A stretch of 64,000 nt of DNA from Hypomyces perniciosus (taxonomy: Eukaryota; Ascomycota; Sordariomycetes; Hypocreales; Hypocreaceae): the NCBI GenBank assembly GCA_008477525.1, contig SPDT01000005.1, positions 5,146,001 through 5,210,000 on the forward strand. Direction: 5' to 3'. The notes beneath the pieces were generated by a model, which did no database searches, had not been told where the DNA came from, and saw nothing but the letters and a program-made list of their open reading frames with translations. How positions within the stretch are numbered: the stretch's first letter is position 1; the number at the start of each line of letters is the position of its first letter. The translations under genes were made by a program, and so were the position numbers. Shown here one piece after another: positions 32,674-43,742 of the stretch.

Positions 32674-34345
32674 TCAGTCCACGCCGTCGTCGTTCGCCGG
32701 CTGAGGACTCGGTATCCGACTGCTTCCCCCGCTGCCGGCGCTCTGGGAGCTGCCCTTGTGTAGCATTCCGCTGGCGCCGCCACGGCCCCACCCCCGGCCA
32801 TTGGGCACATTCATGGCCGGCCGGTTGGTGCCATTGTGTAGGCCAGTCGTGCTGTTTGTAGTGGCGGTCGACTGTTGTTCGTCGTCGTCGGTGTCCTCCA
32901 GCTCTTCTTCGAGGATGCGGCCGCGCGGACTTAGTCGCCTCAAAGGCACATCCTGCGACCCGTCGGCATAGAGATTCGGGTCTCTACCAAGAATGCGATC
33001 CGCCTTGCTGGGAATTCTCCTGCCAGTGCTAGCCGGTCCTCCGTTGAGAGGTCCACGACCATGGTAATTGCCCGTGGCATCTGCCGTTGACGATGCTACA
33101 TCACCATCATCTCCAAATCCCCAGCCGGCGCTGATTTCCCGCTGCCGTTGCCGGTCTCGTTCCGTCTTTAGGCGATCTCGTTCCGCTATCCATTTCTCGC
33201 TAGGTTCCCAGCTCCATCCATCTCCTGTGGTGTTGCATATCGGGAAGAACCAAAGCAACGGGTTATGTCCCATGAGATGCAGCAAGTTACGCTTCCAGCC
33301 CAGATCAAAGGCGTTGGGCAGTTTTTCGGAATCCTGCTCGTCGAGGTATTCCTCGTACCTCTTGCGTGACTGCTCGCGCTCCATTTCGTTGTATGACATA
33401 TGTCCCCGCGGCATTTCCTGCGTTCGTCGTTCCTCGCCTTCTTCAGGGCGCGTGATGCCAGGCAAGGCGCTAGCATGAAAGTCCACAAGCTGCCGAGCCT
33501 GGGGAATCCCACTCGCAAGGTCCTGGACCTGGTGGAATGTCCTCCTCACAGTCGACATGTATCTCGTCTTCTCGAGGCACTCGATGGTCGTCTGGCCTCT
33601 ACACGCCAGCATGATGTGCCACGAGGTGAATGCCCCCACTGCAACACCAATAACTCCACTCATAACAGCCAACATGATGAAGTTTACGGGTAACAAGGTG
33701 TCCAAATACTTGGGCTCATCCAAGACCTCCGTCCAAAACCAGGACGCACTGATAACGAAACAGTAGACGCAGAAGATGGTTGTGTACGTCAGAAATAGCA
33801 GGAACGCCTTGTAGTTGCGCAGCCCGATACACGTCGCCAGCCAGGGGCAGTGGTGGTCCATCTTGAGGACACATCGGCGGCACGTCGAGCAGTGGTGTGC
33901 GCGATCGGGCTTGCGAGCTTGGCATTTCTTGCAGAAGCGAATCTCGCCGTTGCTCTTGACCGTAAAGGACGTTGCCACGCGAGAGTTCTCGCTGTTTGTA
34001 GGGAGGATGCCATAGCCGTCCTCATTCGTCGTCGATCCGGGGTTCGTGAAGACGGCAGTTGTGTAGGACCAGTTCAAGAGGACGTACAACATGACGCCGA
34101 CAATCGAGGTGGGTTTGCCTGTATCCACATCGTAACAGTCAGCCACTGCATCCAAGACCAACTGGATCAAGCTGTGACAGGGGAATAGATAGATAGATAC
34201 CTATCCAGCGGCTCTTCTGGTTCTCTCGCCCAATCGCCACCACGACCCAGCATGCCCACGTGGTCATTCCATAGACGAACACCAGGGGCAAGTATCTTGC
34301 CACGGCGCAGCAAGTCCGCTCCATCTTGCGCGCCCAACGTGCCAT
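32674..34345 (-). CDS. PFA3: DHHC palmitoyltransferase, Pfa3-like
   Basis: Integral membrane protein S-acyltransferase. Yeast Pfa3 palmitoylates Vac8 at the vacuole (family knowledge). Exons on the minus strand are 34345-34201 and 34118-32674, giving 529 residues. The intron 34200-34119 is GTATCT...ATACAG, and skipping it joins SRWI to GKPTSIVGV. The start at MARWARK has A at -3; an ATG ten codons upstream (34375) is an alternative. Two N-terminal membrane segments precede the Cys-rich domain CKKCQARKPDRAHHC, followed by the catalytic DHHC in KMDHHCPW (about residues 136-139). Two more hydrophobic segments follow (FLLFLTYTTIFCVYCFV and the VNFIMLAVMSGVIGVAVGAF region). A long hydrophilic C-terminal tail rich in Gly, Ser and Asp ends in ANDDGVD. 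The family is certain; the Pfa3 subgroup is likely from the N-terminal layout. Confidence 0.9.
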
Positions 34346-34776
34346 GTTGAATAGTTCGTTCGAAGACTCGAGCATAGGCTCAACCACCCCCTATTCCTGT
34401 TGCGACTGCGATTGCGCCCGTCTCCAGAGTTTCCGCTATGCAAGGTGCTGCTAATCAGCCATCCGGCCTGACGATCGAGGTTGGCGGCTACACGTCGAGG
34501 CGCGCATTTGACGTCCGAAGCCAGGAATTGCTTCGTCTCGATTCTCCTGAGTCGGAACTGTAGGATTCGTGGCTATCTAAATGATGGGAGACTCGGAACG
34601 CCTGGAGCTTAGGTCATCAGGGGGCGCAGTTTCGTGTTGGATCTCAGGAGGTCAGCCTACTGACGTAGTGCTGTTACTACTGCTAGTACTCCGTACGCTC
34701 CCTAACTGGAGGCGTACCTACCCTACACACAAATGGCGCTTGGGCGGCCAATTGCAGTCATCAGTCAGGTTGAAAG
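34346..34776. other. Promoter side of the Pfa3 gene, upstream of the tRNA
   Basis: A 431-bp gap between the Pfa3 start and the tRNA-Ile gene. It holds an alternative upstream ATG for Pfa3 (34375) and one exact copy of the dispersed 11-mer GTACTCCGTAC at 34686-34696. No gene is seen. Confidence 0.55.
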
Positions 34777-34880
34777 GCTTCCGTAGCTCAGTTGGTTAGA
34801 GCTTCGTACTAATACTCCGAATCGCCTCGATTCTAGTGTTAGTAATGCGAAGGTCGCAGGTTCAAGCCCTGCCGGGAGCA
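34777..34880 (+). tRNA. tRNA-Ile (anticodon AAT) with a 30-nt intron
   Basis: The sequence folds as a complete cloverleaf. The acceptor stem is GCTTCCG paired with CGGGAGC, with discriminator A. The D arm is GCTC/GAGC, the anticodon stem TCGTA/TGCGA, the variable loop AGGTC, and the T arm GCAGG-TTCAAGC-CCTGC. The anticodon loop reads CTAATAA with AAT at 34811-34813. The intron 34815-34844 sits after position 37, the canonical site for the tRNA splicing endonuclease. Its GTTAGT can pair with the anticodon-side ACTAAT, apart from one G-T wobble, giving the anticodon-intron helix. The mature length is 74 nt before CCA addition. Box A and box B promoters are internal. Confidence 0.93.
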
Positions 34881-34907
34881 TCGCTCACCAGCCGCCATTC
34901 AACGACA

Positions 34908-34927
34908 TTTTTTTGAGTTTTTTTTTT
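34908..34927 (+). terminator. RNA polymerase III oligo-T terminator
   Basis: T7 followed after GAG by a T10 run, 27 nt downstream of the tRNA 3' end on the sense strand. This is the expected signal and distance for Pol III termination. Confidence 0.8.
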
Positions 34928-35217
34928 ATTTGAAATAACTGTCCAGTGAATTATCTTACACTCTTCGGTTTAATCCATTTTATTTCCACGAGGAACCTCG
35001 TCCTACCCCAGGTGTTCTTAAAGCACGAACTATGGCATTGTAGTAGTAGTACGAAGTACATAGGTAGTATTATGGTGCAGCCACCAAGCCCAACCTAACC
35101 CCTGACCAACGCAAATACAGCGAAGCACTTCAAGATCATTCAACACCATCCGAGTTCTTTTGGGCCAGCTCAGTATCATCGAGCTTACCACTTGATCTCC
35201 TGAAGCTCCTGCGGCTT
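34928..35217. other. Spacer between the tRNA and the zinc-finger gene
   Basis: Holds the 3' flank of the C2H2 gene (-) and one exact copy of the sister motif GTACGAAGTAC at 35049-35059. No gene is seen. Confidence 0.5.
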
Positions 35218-36443
35218 CTAAATCGGGCCAGCGTTCTCATCCACATCCTTTCCCCGGAACCTTTGTTTTGCCTGTTCGGAAGTCTTGTACTTGACAGTTC
35301 CATCATCGTGACGGGTTCGGTCAACATCCACAATACCAGCAGTGAGCTGGTCGAGAAAAGAGTCATAGTTGTCCGTATCTCGAATGCGGCATCTGTTGCT
35401 GCTCGATTCGGCGTGTTGGGTGATGGCTGTCAAGCTCTTGAATATCTTCAGGCAGTACGGGCAGCGATACGTCTTATCTCCATGAGCAGGCGATCTCAGA
35501 TGAGCCACAAGTCCACCCGCCTTCTTGAAATTTTTACTGTGACGGGTCAGCGTTCTGCTACTTATTGATAGTCATGCGGCGCACAGGAAAGCTTACCCAC
35601 AAAACGCCTTGGGGCAGTTGAATTTCTCCGTGAACTGGCAGTAATAGCGAGCCACCCTGAATGCAGGGCTGTCTGGATCATCGGGGTCCGTGCCTGCAAG
35701 GACCGTCGTTACACCTGGAGTGGTGGCAGCTTGGAGGGGATTTAGAGAACACTGGGCGAGTGGCACCCTGGAAAGCATTTCATCCGTTCCCCAGGCACCC
35801 ATGTCGTCCTCCGTCTTTGATGCGGTTGAAATGGCACTCTCAGAGGCGCGGACACGGCCCCCAGCAGTGCTTGACAGCGTAGGGAAGTCCTCTGCCTTGC
35901 CATTGAAAGGGGCTGCTGGTTCCTTGGTTGTCTCCCATCCTTTGATAGACTTGGTGGAGCCAGGAGCCGGCATATATCTCATGTAGTTGCCTTTGACGGA
36001 CTGCTTCGTCAACTCCTCCAAACGCCGCGGAAATTCGAGTTTCTTCTCGCGGAGCTCCTCAAGGACACTGGTATCGATTCGAACGCATTCGCCGCTCTCA
36101 ATATGCGACATGAGGCCGCCTAGACGCTTGAATGGACCATGTCCACAGCCGGGACAGTCAAGATCCTGCTCCTGCGGATGTGCCTACTCAGGAATTTAGT
36201 TAGTAAACCAAAACCTAGGGGGATATGCATGTCCGTGAGTTAAATAAAACCTGCCTCCTGGATGTGTCGAATCTCTGCCACCTCTGTCACAAAGTCCTGG
36301 CCGCAGAACTTGCAGTGGATATGGTCGCCCTTGTTCTCGCTCCGCTTCTGGCTTTTGTGCTTCATCAGGGCTTCCCACGAATAGTATAGTTGATGGCATG
36401 GCTTGCAATGCCATCGGGCAATCGCCGGTTCATTGCGTTGCAT
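35218..36443 (-). CDS. C2H2 zinc-finger protein
   Basis: Protein of 364 residues with several Cys/His fingers. Exons on the minus strand are 36443-36255, 36183-35597 and 35536-35218. The first intron (36254-36184) can only be spliced in frame with a GC donor (GAG/GCAGGT) and a GTAG acceptor; the nearby GT donor gives a stop whichever acceptor is used. The second intron is GTAAGC...CACAG. Fingers are visible at the N terminus (CKPCHQ...MKHK, then CKFCGQDFV...RHIQEAH), centrally (CPGCGHGPFKRLGGLMSHIE) and at the C terminus (CPKAFCGKNFKKAGGLVAHL, then CPYCLKIFKSLTAITQHAE). The central part is low complexity and probably disordered. The mixed finger types and spacing are common in ascomycete proteins of unknown role. 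DNA or RNA binding is possible but not shown. Confidence 0.85.
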
Positions 36444-36999
36444 GTTTGCGAGTTCAAGAGGAGGAGAATAGGGAGGTGATTTGATGGAGCCGAAGATTCT
36501 TAGTCTGGCGATGAGGTGAGAGGGTTCGAAATGGAAAATGAGTGACGAGTCCCCGGAATTTAAGTAAAAAGAAGCCCGAGAGAATAAAGGTAGAGTTGGA
36601 AGTGTATGGAAGGAGAAGAAAAAAGGTGGCGGAGCTTAACTTAACTCTCGAGGTGGAAAGGAGTAACTTCCACGGCACATGTGCTGCCTGGGAAAAGATG
36701 GGAATTATCAGACGCAAAGTTTGAAAGAAAGCGGTCAATCTGTGCGCATAGAGCAAGTTGTGAGTCAGATATGGCAAACGGAAATAGGGCACTGCGCGAC
36801 AGCTGGCTATATGCGGACAGCCGCACAATGTTTTATAGGGATCACATCAAGGAGAGATTAGTAGCTTCACGGTTCAAAATTGGCCTCTTGATGTCTGGCA
36901 CGTCTTCTCGTAGTTTCAGCCGTAGGAACTCTATGTTTGAGCATTTCTGCCTGTTTGAATACTTTCATCTGCTTCTGTGGAATTGTACAACATGCTAGG
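36444..36999. other. Promoter region of the zinc-finger gene and 3' flank of tau95
   Basis: A 556-bp spacer between two genes on the minus strand. Small open frames are antisense or random. No motif of note was seen. Confidence 0.5.
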
Positions 37000-38960
37000 C
37001 TAGTCCTCATCGTTATCCAGGCCGTCAAAGCCCTCATCATCATCGCCATCTCGGTCAGGACCAAAGGTAACCTCGTCACCTGAATACTCTTCATCTTCAC
37101 TACCACTCCCGGGATCCTCATTTCCGGAGCCTATTCTGTCAAGGATATCGGCAGTGGCATCTGCGTCTGCATCCTGAGATGCAACAGCTGGTGATTCTTC
37201 TGTGCCGATGACGCTAGTCTTCCCACGATGTCGGACTCGTACGTTATACCCTTGGCTCTTCTTCTTGGGCGGCTCTCTGCCGCGGAGAAGAGTCAACTCT
37301 TCGTCCGTCAAGTTAAGGTTAGGTAGCGGCAGGTGAAACGTTGCCGAGGCCGATCGGATAGGTGTCTGATCTCCGCACTGAAGTGTTGGCGCAAAGTCTT
37401 CCTTGGTGAGCTGTCGTCCGAACTGAATAGCCACAAGCTTCGTCTTCATAATGGCCTTAACCTTGGCCCACAGGCCGCCGTGATACCATCCACTGCTAAC
37501 ATCCCACGTCGGACGCACAGCCGCATTGTCTAGAAGTTCACGAATCAGGGGATCTGTAATGTCGCACACCTGCCACACCTTGCCATCTGTGTGGTATGTC
37601 TCTCCATCGAAGACGTGACTGGCCGACAGTTCTTCAATGAATTCCCTTGTCCGGCCCATCTGGGCCCTCCTTAAAGACTGCCATGTCTGGTCCTTGCGAG
37701 CTCGCTTCTGCTTTGGCAGCTTGAACATGAGCGTTTGGTAGATACGATACTTGGGATCCGTCCTCGGATCAACCCCGTAAGGGACGACTCCGTCCCTCCA
37801 CGGGCCACCTTTGAACTGGTAGGCCGCATAGTTGAGGTATTTCTTCAGCTCATTCCAGTTCTGAAGCTTGCCGGCCAAGTGATTCAATAGAGAACGTCGG
37901 GTCCAGACTGGGCGGTCCTCAAATGCCACCTCCAGTTCAGCAATGACTTCTACCATACGTGGATCTGTCATGTCAGGTGGGATCTGCGGACCCGTAGGAG
38001 TAGGATCTTCTGCCCCTATGAAGTAGCCGACCTGCTTAACTGCCGTCGTATTGAACGTTTCACCATCTTCGGTGGTACGTACGTACGGATTTTGCGAGTA
38101 AAAGTAGTTGAAAGGCAAGCTCATGTGAGTAAATAGCGGCGGTGGTATAACATCGACATTAGGGCCGCGGTCGATGCCAGGCGTGAACTTGAAATCTTTC
38201 AACTGTTCCACTAAAATGGCTGTTAGCAAGAGGAAGAGGAAGTTAATCCAACGGACGACAAACCTTCTCCTGGTAAAACCTGATTTACAAACTTCTGTGA
38301 GAATGAGGATTTGGACATGTCCCAATAAAAATCGGCCAAGCCCCTGAAGCGATGGGTGTGTTTAATGACACCGACCGCTTCAACTTGGTACTTATCGATA
38401 TTGTCTGCCAATTTTTGCCTCAGGAGCCTTGGTTCATCCAATCTTGAGGCGGAACAAACATTTTCTGTCCCTGAGATCGAGGCTTCGGCATCGCCAACTT
38501 CGATGTCGCCCTGCCAAGGCCCAAATGTACCACGTCTGCGTTTCCTGCCAGTTCGCTTGGGAACCGTGACTTTGAACACGACATTGTGAGACCTTGCATT
38601 ATGCGACATGAGTGGTTTGCAAAATGGACTCTCTGGGTTTAGATATAACGGTATTGAGTTTCTCATAGGGTCCAGGACCTAAACTTGTGAGTCAGGACGA
38701 GGTGAAAGAGACATCTGTCGAGCCATCGATCCAGCAAGACTCACATGCCTTAGGGTGGGAACTCGGCCAAAGGCGGTGACAGCACGGTCGATGTTTTCAA
38801 CAATAGCTGGAATTTCGACTGCAGTGAAATCCCTGTGCGGTATGGGATATCGAGGCGCGCCTTGGGGGATAGGGCCCTCAGTATCATGCTCCTCGAGGGT
38901 GTTTTCAACCATCGCCCCAGAGCCGACACTAACGGCATCCTCCTCAAATGGAGAATCCAT
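37000..38960 (-). CDS. TFC1: TFIIIC subunit tau95 (Tfc1/Sfc1, GTF3C5 family)
   Basis: Subunit of RNA polymerase III initiation factor TFIIIC that contacts the box A promoter of tRNA genes. Exons on the minus strand are 38960-38745, 38678-38264 and 38210-37000, giving 613 residues. The introns are GTGAGT...TTTAG and GTTTGT...TTTAG. The N-terminal dimerisation part contains the family stretch YLNPESPFCKPLMSH. The central region includes FRGLADFYWDMS and FTPGIDRGPNVDVIPPP. The C-terminal DNA-binding region reads RPVWTRRSLLNHLAGK through YRIYQTLMFKLPKQKR. The last about 50 residues are highly acidic (GDEVTFGPDRDGDDDEGFD), as in yeast tau95. The acidic tail is thought to mask the DNA-binding domain (family knowledge). 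A tRNA gene lies 2 kb away, which is probably coincidence. Identification is strong. Confidence 0.93.
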
Positions 38961-40470
38961 AGATGGTCTAGACGAGATGTCCTGTTTTCCGACGTATTGA
39001 CTCTTGCAAGGCTTGAGGGATGGTGTCCGTTTTGCTTCAGGTTTTCGGGAGGGAGTTTTCCATTGAATGGTCTATGATGAACATCAACAAAGATGAAGCA
39101 CACTGGTTTAAAAAAAAAAAAAAAGAAAAGAAGTCTGTGACTATTGCTGTGACTGAAATATCAGCGTCATGTTCTCAAGCAAACAGATGTAACTGTAACC
39201 ATACCTGGTTTGCTCTCGGAGAATAGAGTACCCCTGTGGGAAACTCAACGCTAGCACACCCGACCTTTGGCATATTTTCACCACCTGGAGATAATAGGTA
39301 TGGGTGGAGGACAGTGCGTAGATAAATCTCTCACGGCATGAGTGCACCGCTAAATATATTCCAGGGATAGGAGATACGTAATTTACGCATCACGAGCCTT
39401 CTGGGGAGTGTTTGAGAAACAGTAAACCGCGCCTCCCATTGGCCCACGCACCCTCATCCTTTACCCCACCAAAGTGCCCTACAGTATTGATGGTCCTTGG
39501 GCACTGTACCGCAGCGACGGCTTAGCTCGAAGAGCCCTGAAGGTCACTATCGTGAGAATCCAATGTTGAACCAGGCTTTCAAGACGTGTCAGTTGCTAGC
39601 CAGCTGTTGATTGGATTGTCTGCGTGCGGACCAAGGCCCTTGGAGCTGGCATCATCGCCGTCTTCCCTCTCTGCACCATCTATCTATTCTTTCATTCTTG
39701 CGGATATCTCCAGTTAGTGTCCAAGGTACTGATGCGCCCGCCCTGCAGTCGCCAATCCACTGGACCATTAGCAGAGAACGGAGAAGCCTCGAGCTTCCTA
39801 CATACACATACAAACCCTCCCCCGCGTCAACATCTCCCAGCGTTGGCGCTCTGCCCACTTCGTTGACGTCTTACGATTCTGGCTGGTGTTTGTTTAGCTT
39901 TCCCGACGTGTCAACACCAGCAACCGCCCGCCACAGACCTCCTACGAAGCGGTACCCTTTCTTTTGCCAGCAAACCGACACCACAACAGGCGCCATTCGC
40001 TCGGACGTCGCGCGACTCTGATAACAATTGGCCAGGCTGGCTCTGCCGCTGATATTGCTGCTGGGTGTTGATTGAGCGTCGAGCTTCAGCACACAGCGCA
40101 TCTCTTCCCAGCGTGTCCACCAGGCCATACAGCACCCCTGCCTCCTGCTCTCTCTGCTCTGTCCTGCTCCCTGTGGCCCGCGTTCCTGCGTCGGATCAGA
40201 ATCGTCGGATCTTCCAGCTCAGCTCCAGCTATAGCTCTCCCTGCGTTGTCACCGCCGTCACCGTCGTCAACGCCCATCGCATCGCTCAAGCCCGACCTCG
40301 TGGTTTGACGCCGCCGCCGGCTTCCTTGGCGCTGCTCTCTCGCTCGCCTCCGCTCCGCATTTCGACCGTGTTGTCCAGTTACCCCACCGCGGCTACGGAG
40401 TTGGCTGGACGGCCTCGGGCTCTCGAAATCGACTTTCTGGCGGATATCATATACACTATCGCGGCCCAAG
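38961..40470. other. Divergent region between tau95 and the PP2A B56 gene
   Basis: A 1.5-kb head-to-head gap. It contains an A15 tract (39110-39124) and, from about 39600 to 40470, a pyrimidine-rich stretch likely to be the 5' leader of the PP2A subunit gene. Frames in the leader (for example 40065-40484) lack domains. They are scored as chance openings. Confidence 0.55.
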
Positions 40471-42704
40471 ATGAAGCGTTTTAGTCAACGAGTTGTGAGT
40501 TTTCCCACCCCACTACTGCTGATGGCGCTTGCATGCACCCTCTGCCAACGTGAGCTGACACGGACAACTCGCACCTGATAGCTCTCGCGAGGCAAGGACG
40601 CCAGCAAGTCCTCCAAGAAGAATAAGGATTCCAAGGATGGAACCTCGTCTCCCTCGTCTCGAGACTCCTCCAACCAGTCACCCGTGCTGACGCCATCGTC
40701 CTCCACGTCGACGCTGAACGATATCCGTAACAAGCCACTGCCACCAAACACTGGAGGCCACGGGGGTGACCACGGCAGTGCCAGCCAGCCTTCCAACCAG
40801 TCCAATGCCTCGCACCAGGGCGGCGTCCCTGATCGATATGGGTCGATGGGCGGTGCTTCGGCTCCCAATGGCAACCCCAACGCCAGAATGCCCCCGACTG
40901 TCGTCATCAGCCCAACCCCAGGCGTATGTCCCGCGAGACCGTGAACTCACTTTACGACTTACTGACTCTCCTTCTGCTGATAGCATATCCCCCCTCCTGG
41001 TGCCACCGAAACCATGCCCCACGAATTAGCACCTCCCAAGCCTGGTCAGAAGTCTCTTATGATCCACAGGGGCATTGACAACCGAGATGCTATTCCCGAG
41101 GGCTTACGGACACCGAAACGACAGCACTCGTCCCGCTTCGATATTTCAGCTCATCGCGAGCTTGAGAAGCTCCCAGGCTTTCACGAAGTGCCGCCGAACC
41201 GACGCCAGGAGCTCTTCATGCAGAAGATTGACCAGTGCAATGTCATCTTCGACTTTAACGACGCGAGCGGTGACATGAAGGCCAAGGAAATCAAGCGACT
41301 GGCTCTCCACGAACTTCTTGACTATGTTGCTAACAATAGGCAAGTCATCACGGAGCCCATGTACCCCAGAGTGGTGGAAATGTTCAGCAAGAATTTGTTC
41401 CGACCCATCCCGCCGCCCATGAATCCCCAAGGTGAGGCTTTCGATCCGGAGGAGGATGAGCCCGTGTTGGAGGTTGCATGGCCGCATATTCAGGTGGTCT
41501 ACGAGTTCTTCCTTCGCTTCATTGAGAGCCAAGATTTCAACACGAATATCGCCAAGGCCTATATCGACCACGGCTTCGTACTCCAGCTCTTGGACCTCTT
41601 TGACTCGGAAGACCCTAGGGAGCGAGATTTCTTGAAGACGACCCTGCACCGCATCTACGGCAAGTTTCTTAACCTACGATCATTCATCAGACGGTCTATC
41701 AACAACGTCTTTTTCCAATTCACCTACGAGACCGAAAGATTCAACGGCATAGCGGAACTGTTGGAAATCCTCGGCTCCATCATCAACGGCTTTGCCCTGC
41801 CACTGAAGGAGGAGCACAAGATTTTCTTGACCCGGGTGCTGCTTCCCCTACACAAGCCGAAGAGCTTAAGCATGTATCATCCCCAGCTGGCCTACTGCAT
41901 CGTTCAATTCTTAGAAAAAGATGCATCCCTTACTGAAGACGTAAGATAAAATGTGCACTCCCGCTATGGTTTTATGCTGACTGCCAGTACAGGTGGTTCT
42001 CGGACTCTTGCGCTATTGGCCAAAGGTCAACAGCACAAAGGAGGTCATGTTCTTGAACGAGGTCGAAGATATCTTCGAAGTCATGGATCCCGCTGAATTT
42101 GCCAAGGTCCAGGAGCCTCTATTCCACCAACTGGCTAAATCTGTTGCTAGTCCGCACTTCCAAGTCGCTGAGCGTGCACTGTACTTCTGGAACAACGAAT
42201 ACTTCTGTAACCTCGTAAGCGACAATGTGGAAATTATCCTCCCGATTATGTTTGCGCCGCTCTATGAGAACTCCAAGGGCCACTGGAACAGGTGAGTTGA
42301 AATTCATCACTTGTGATTTCTTGTTTCTAACAAAATTTAGAACGATCCATGGCATGGTTTACAACGCCATGAAGTTGTTCATGGAGATCAACCCGCAACT
42401 GTTTGACGATTGCTCTCATGACTACACAGAACAGCAAAACAGCGCCGCAGCGCGGGAGGCTATGCGGGAGCGCAAATGGGCAGCTTTGGCTGAACAAGCC
42501 GATCAGCGAAGAGCATCACTTGGCATGGCCGAGGCACCTCCGCGAACTCAGAAGACCGCAAGCCTTTCACGAGTCGATGAAGTCGATCCCGTCACCGAAG
42601 ACAACCAAAAGCGCCTCGATTCACTCAAGCTTCAAGATGCTGCTGGACGACACCCGAACGCCCACGAGCGACAAAGCTCCGTTGGCTCTGCTAGAAGTAG
42701 ATAA
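40471..42704 (+). CDS. PP2A regulatory subunit B56 (B'), Rts1/ParA type
   Basis: Targeting subunit that gives protein phosphatase 2A its substrate choice; in fungi it acts in septation, the cell cycle and stress. Five exons: 40471-40494, 40582-40923, 40984-41940, 41993-42291 and 42341-42704, for 661 residues. The first exon is just eight codons (MKRFSQRV). The N-terminal about 150 residues are Ser/Lys/Pro-rich and variable. The conserved HEAT-like B56 core begins near [20 protein letters not shown] and includes [34 protein letters not shown] and [21 protein letters not shown]. It continues to [14 protein letters not shown] and the end of the fold. The C-terminal tail is polar and carries the usual basic and Ser-rich stretch. 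All splice sites keep frame. The call is firm. Confidence 0.96.
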
Positions 42705-43742
42705 TATTAGGTCGACGGGCCTCTTTCCACCATAGGCCTAGCCCTTTGTTTCTCATATCGGGCGGCTGTGCGGATCTCTCACCAACCACCATATACGTCT
42801 TATTGCAACTTTCACTCAAGAAATGCAGAATTATCTGTGGTTGTAGGAATGTGATAGGAGGCTGGTTTGCTGGCTGGGAACTTGGGCGGGATATAAGCTG
42901 CATAAGCTATCCTGAACCAACCGACTGATGGAATTGGGGAGCGTCACGACTCATAATGTTTACGATTCTACTTCATTCTTCCTCTATGCTCTGTCTGCAT
43001 TGACAGACCAGCAAATACCGATACTGAGCAGGGTTCATGTACGAGGGTTTCGATGCAGTAATATTTTTTTCTTTATCTTCTTGATAACCCCGTTTGTGTC
43101 AAAGGGCAGAGAGTGTGAGAGAAGAGTTTCAACGTGCCTTTGAATACGGAAGCAAAAAAAATTGCGTTGCCAAACACTAAGGGAAATGCTGTTTGGTGGT
43201 TGGTTGCTTTTTTTGTTTTTCTTGCTTGTTTTTTTCCTTTTCCTTTTCACCTCTTTTGTCGTTTTTAAACTCAAACAATCGTTTCAAAATCTTTGTAGGG
43301 GAGAGAGAGAGAGAGTTGTATCAAAGGCGTACACGGGCAAGGAAGCTCGAGTTGCCTAGGGCAGCAACAGCAACAGCAGCAGCAGTAACAAGGGAAGGGT
43401 TGCTTGTGTTTTCGTGTGGCTTTTGATGTAGATGATGAAGCTGCAGTAGCTGGCAAGGTAGCACAAATCGGATAGACAACAATGTTTTTGATATTTTTTT
43501 GGTCTTTATCTATCACTTTGATTATTATGTGGACTACTGAAAGTGCAGTTTCTGAGCTGCGGAATAAAAACCAGCCCGTTACATGAGTTGTACAAAGTCG
43601 TTACACAGGATTCCAGGCTCAAAAGGCCATGGTACCTCAAGCTCGCGAACCACATTATCTTAGGCCTCACGGCTATATCATCTCAAGCTCTTGTGAGCCA
43701 CGTAATCTTAGGCTTAGGTGCTGTATTCGTAAGTAACGTGCT
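42705..43742. other. Convergent 1-kb spacer
   Basis: Tail-to-tail between the PP2A subunit gene and the CID gene. It is T-rich (runs at 43206-43260), with a short GA microsatellite (43299-43315) and a CAG/CAA run (43363-43387). It is consistent with two 3' UTRs. No gene is seen. Confidence 0.55.

Noticed and set aside
34777..38960. Idea that the TFIIIC tau95 gene and the nearby tRNA form a functional pair
   Set aside because: TFIIIC acts on all tRNA genes. Proximity of one tRNA gene to one subunit gene is expected by chance.
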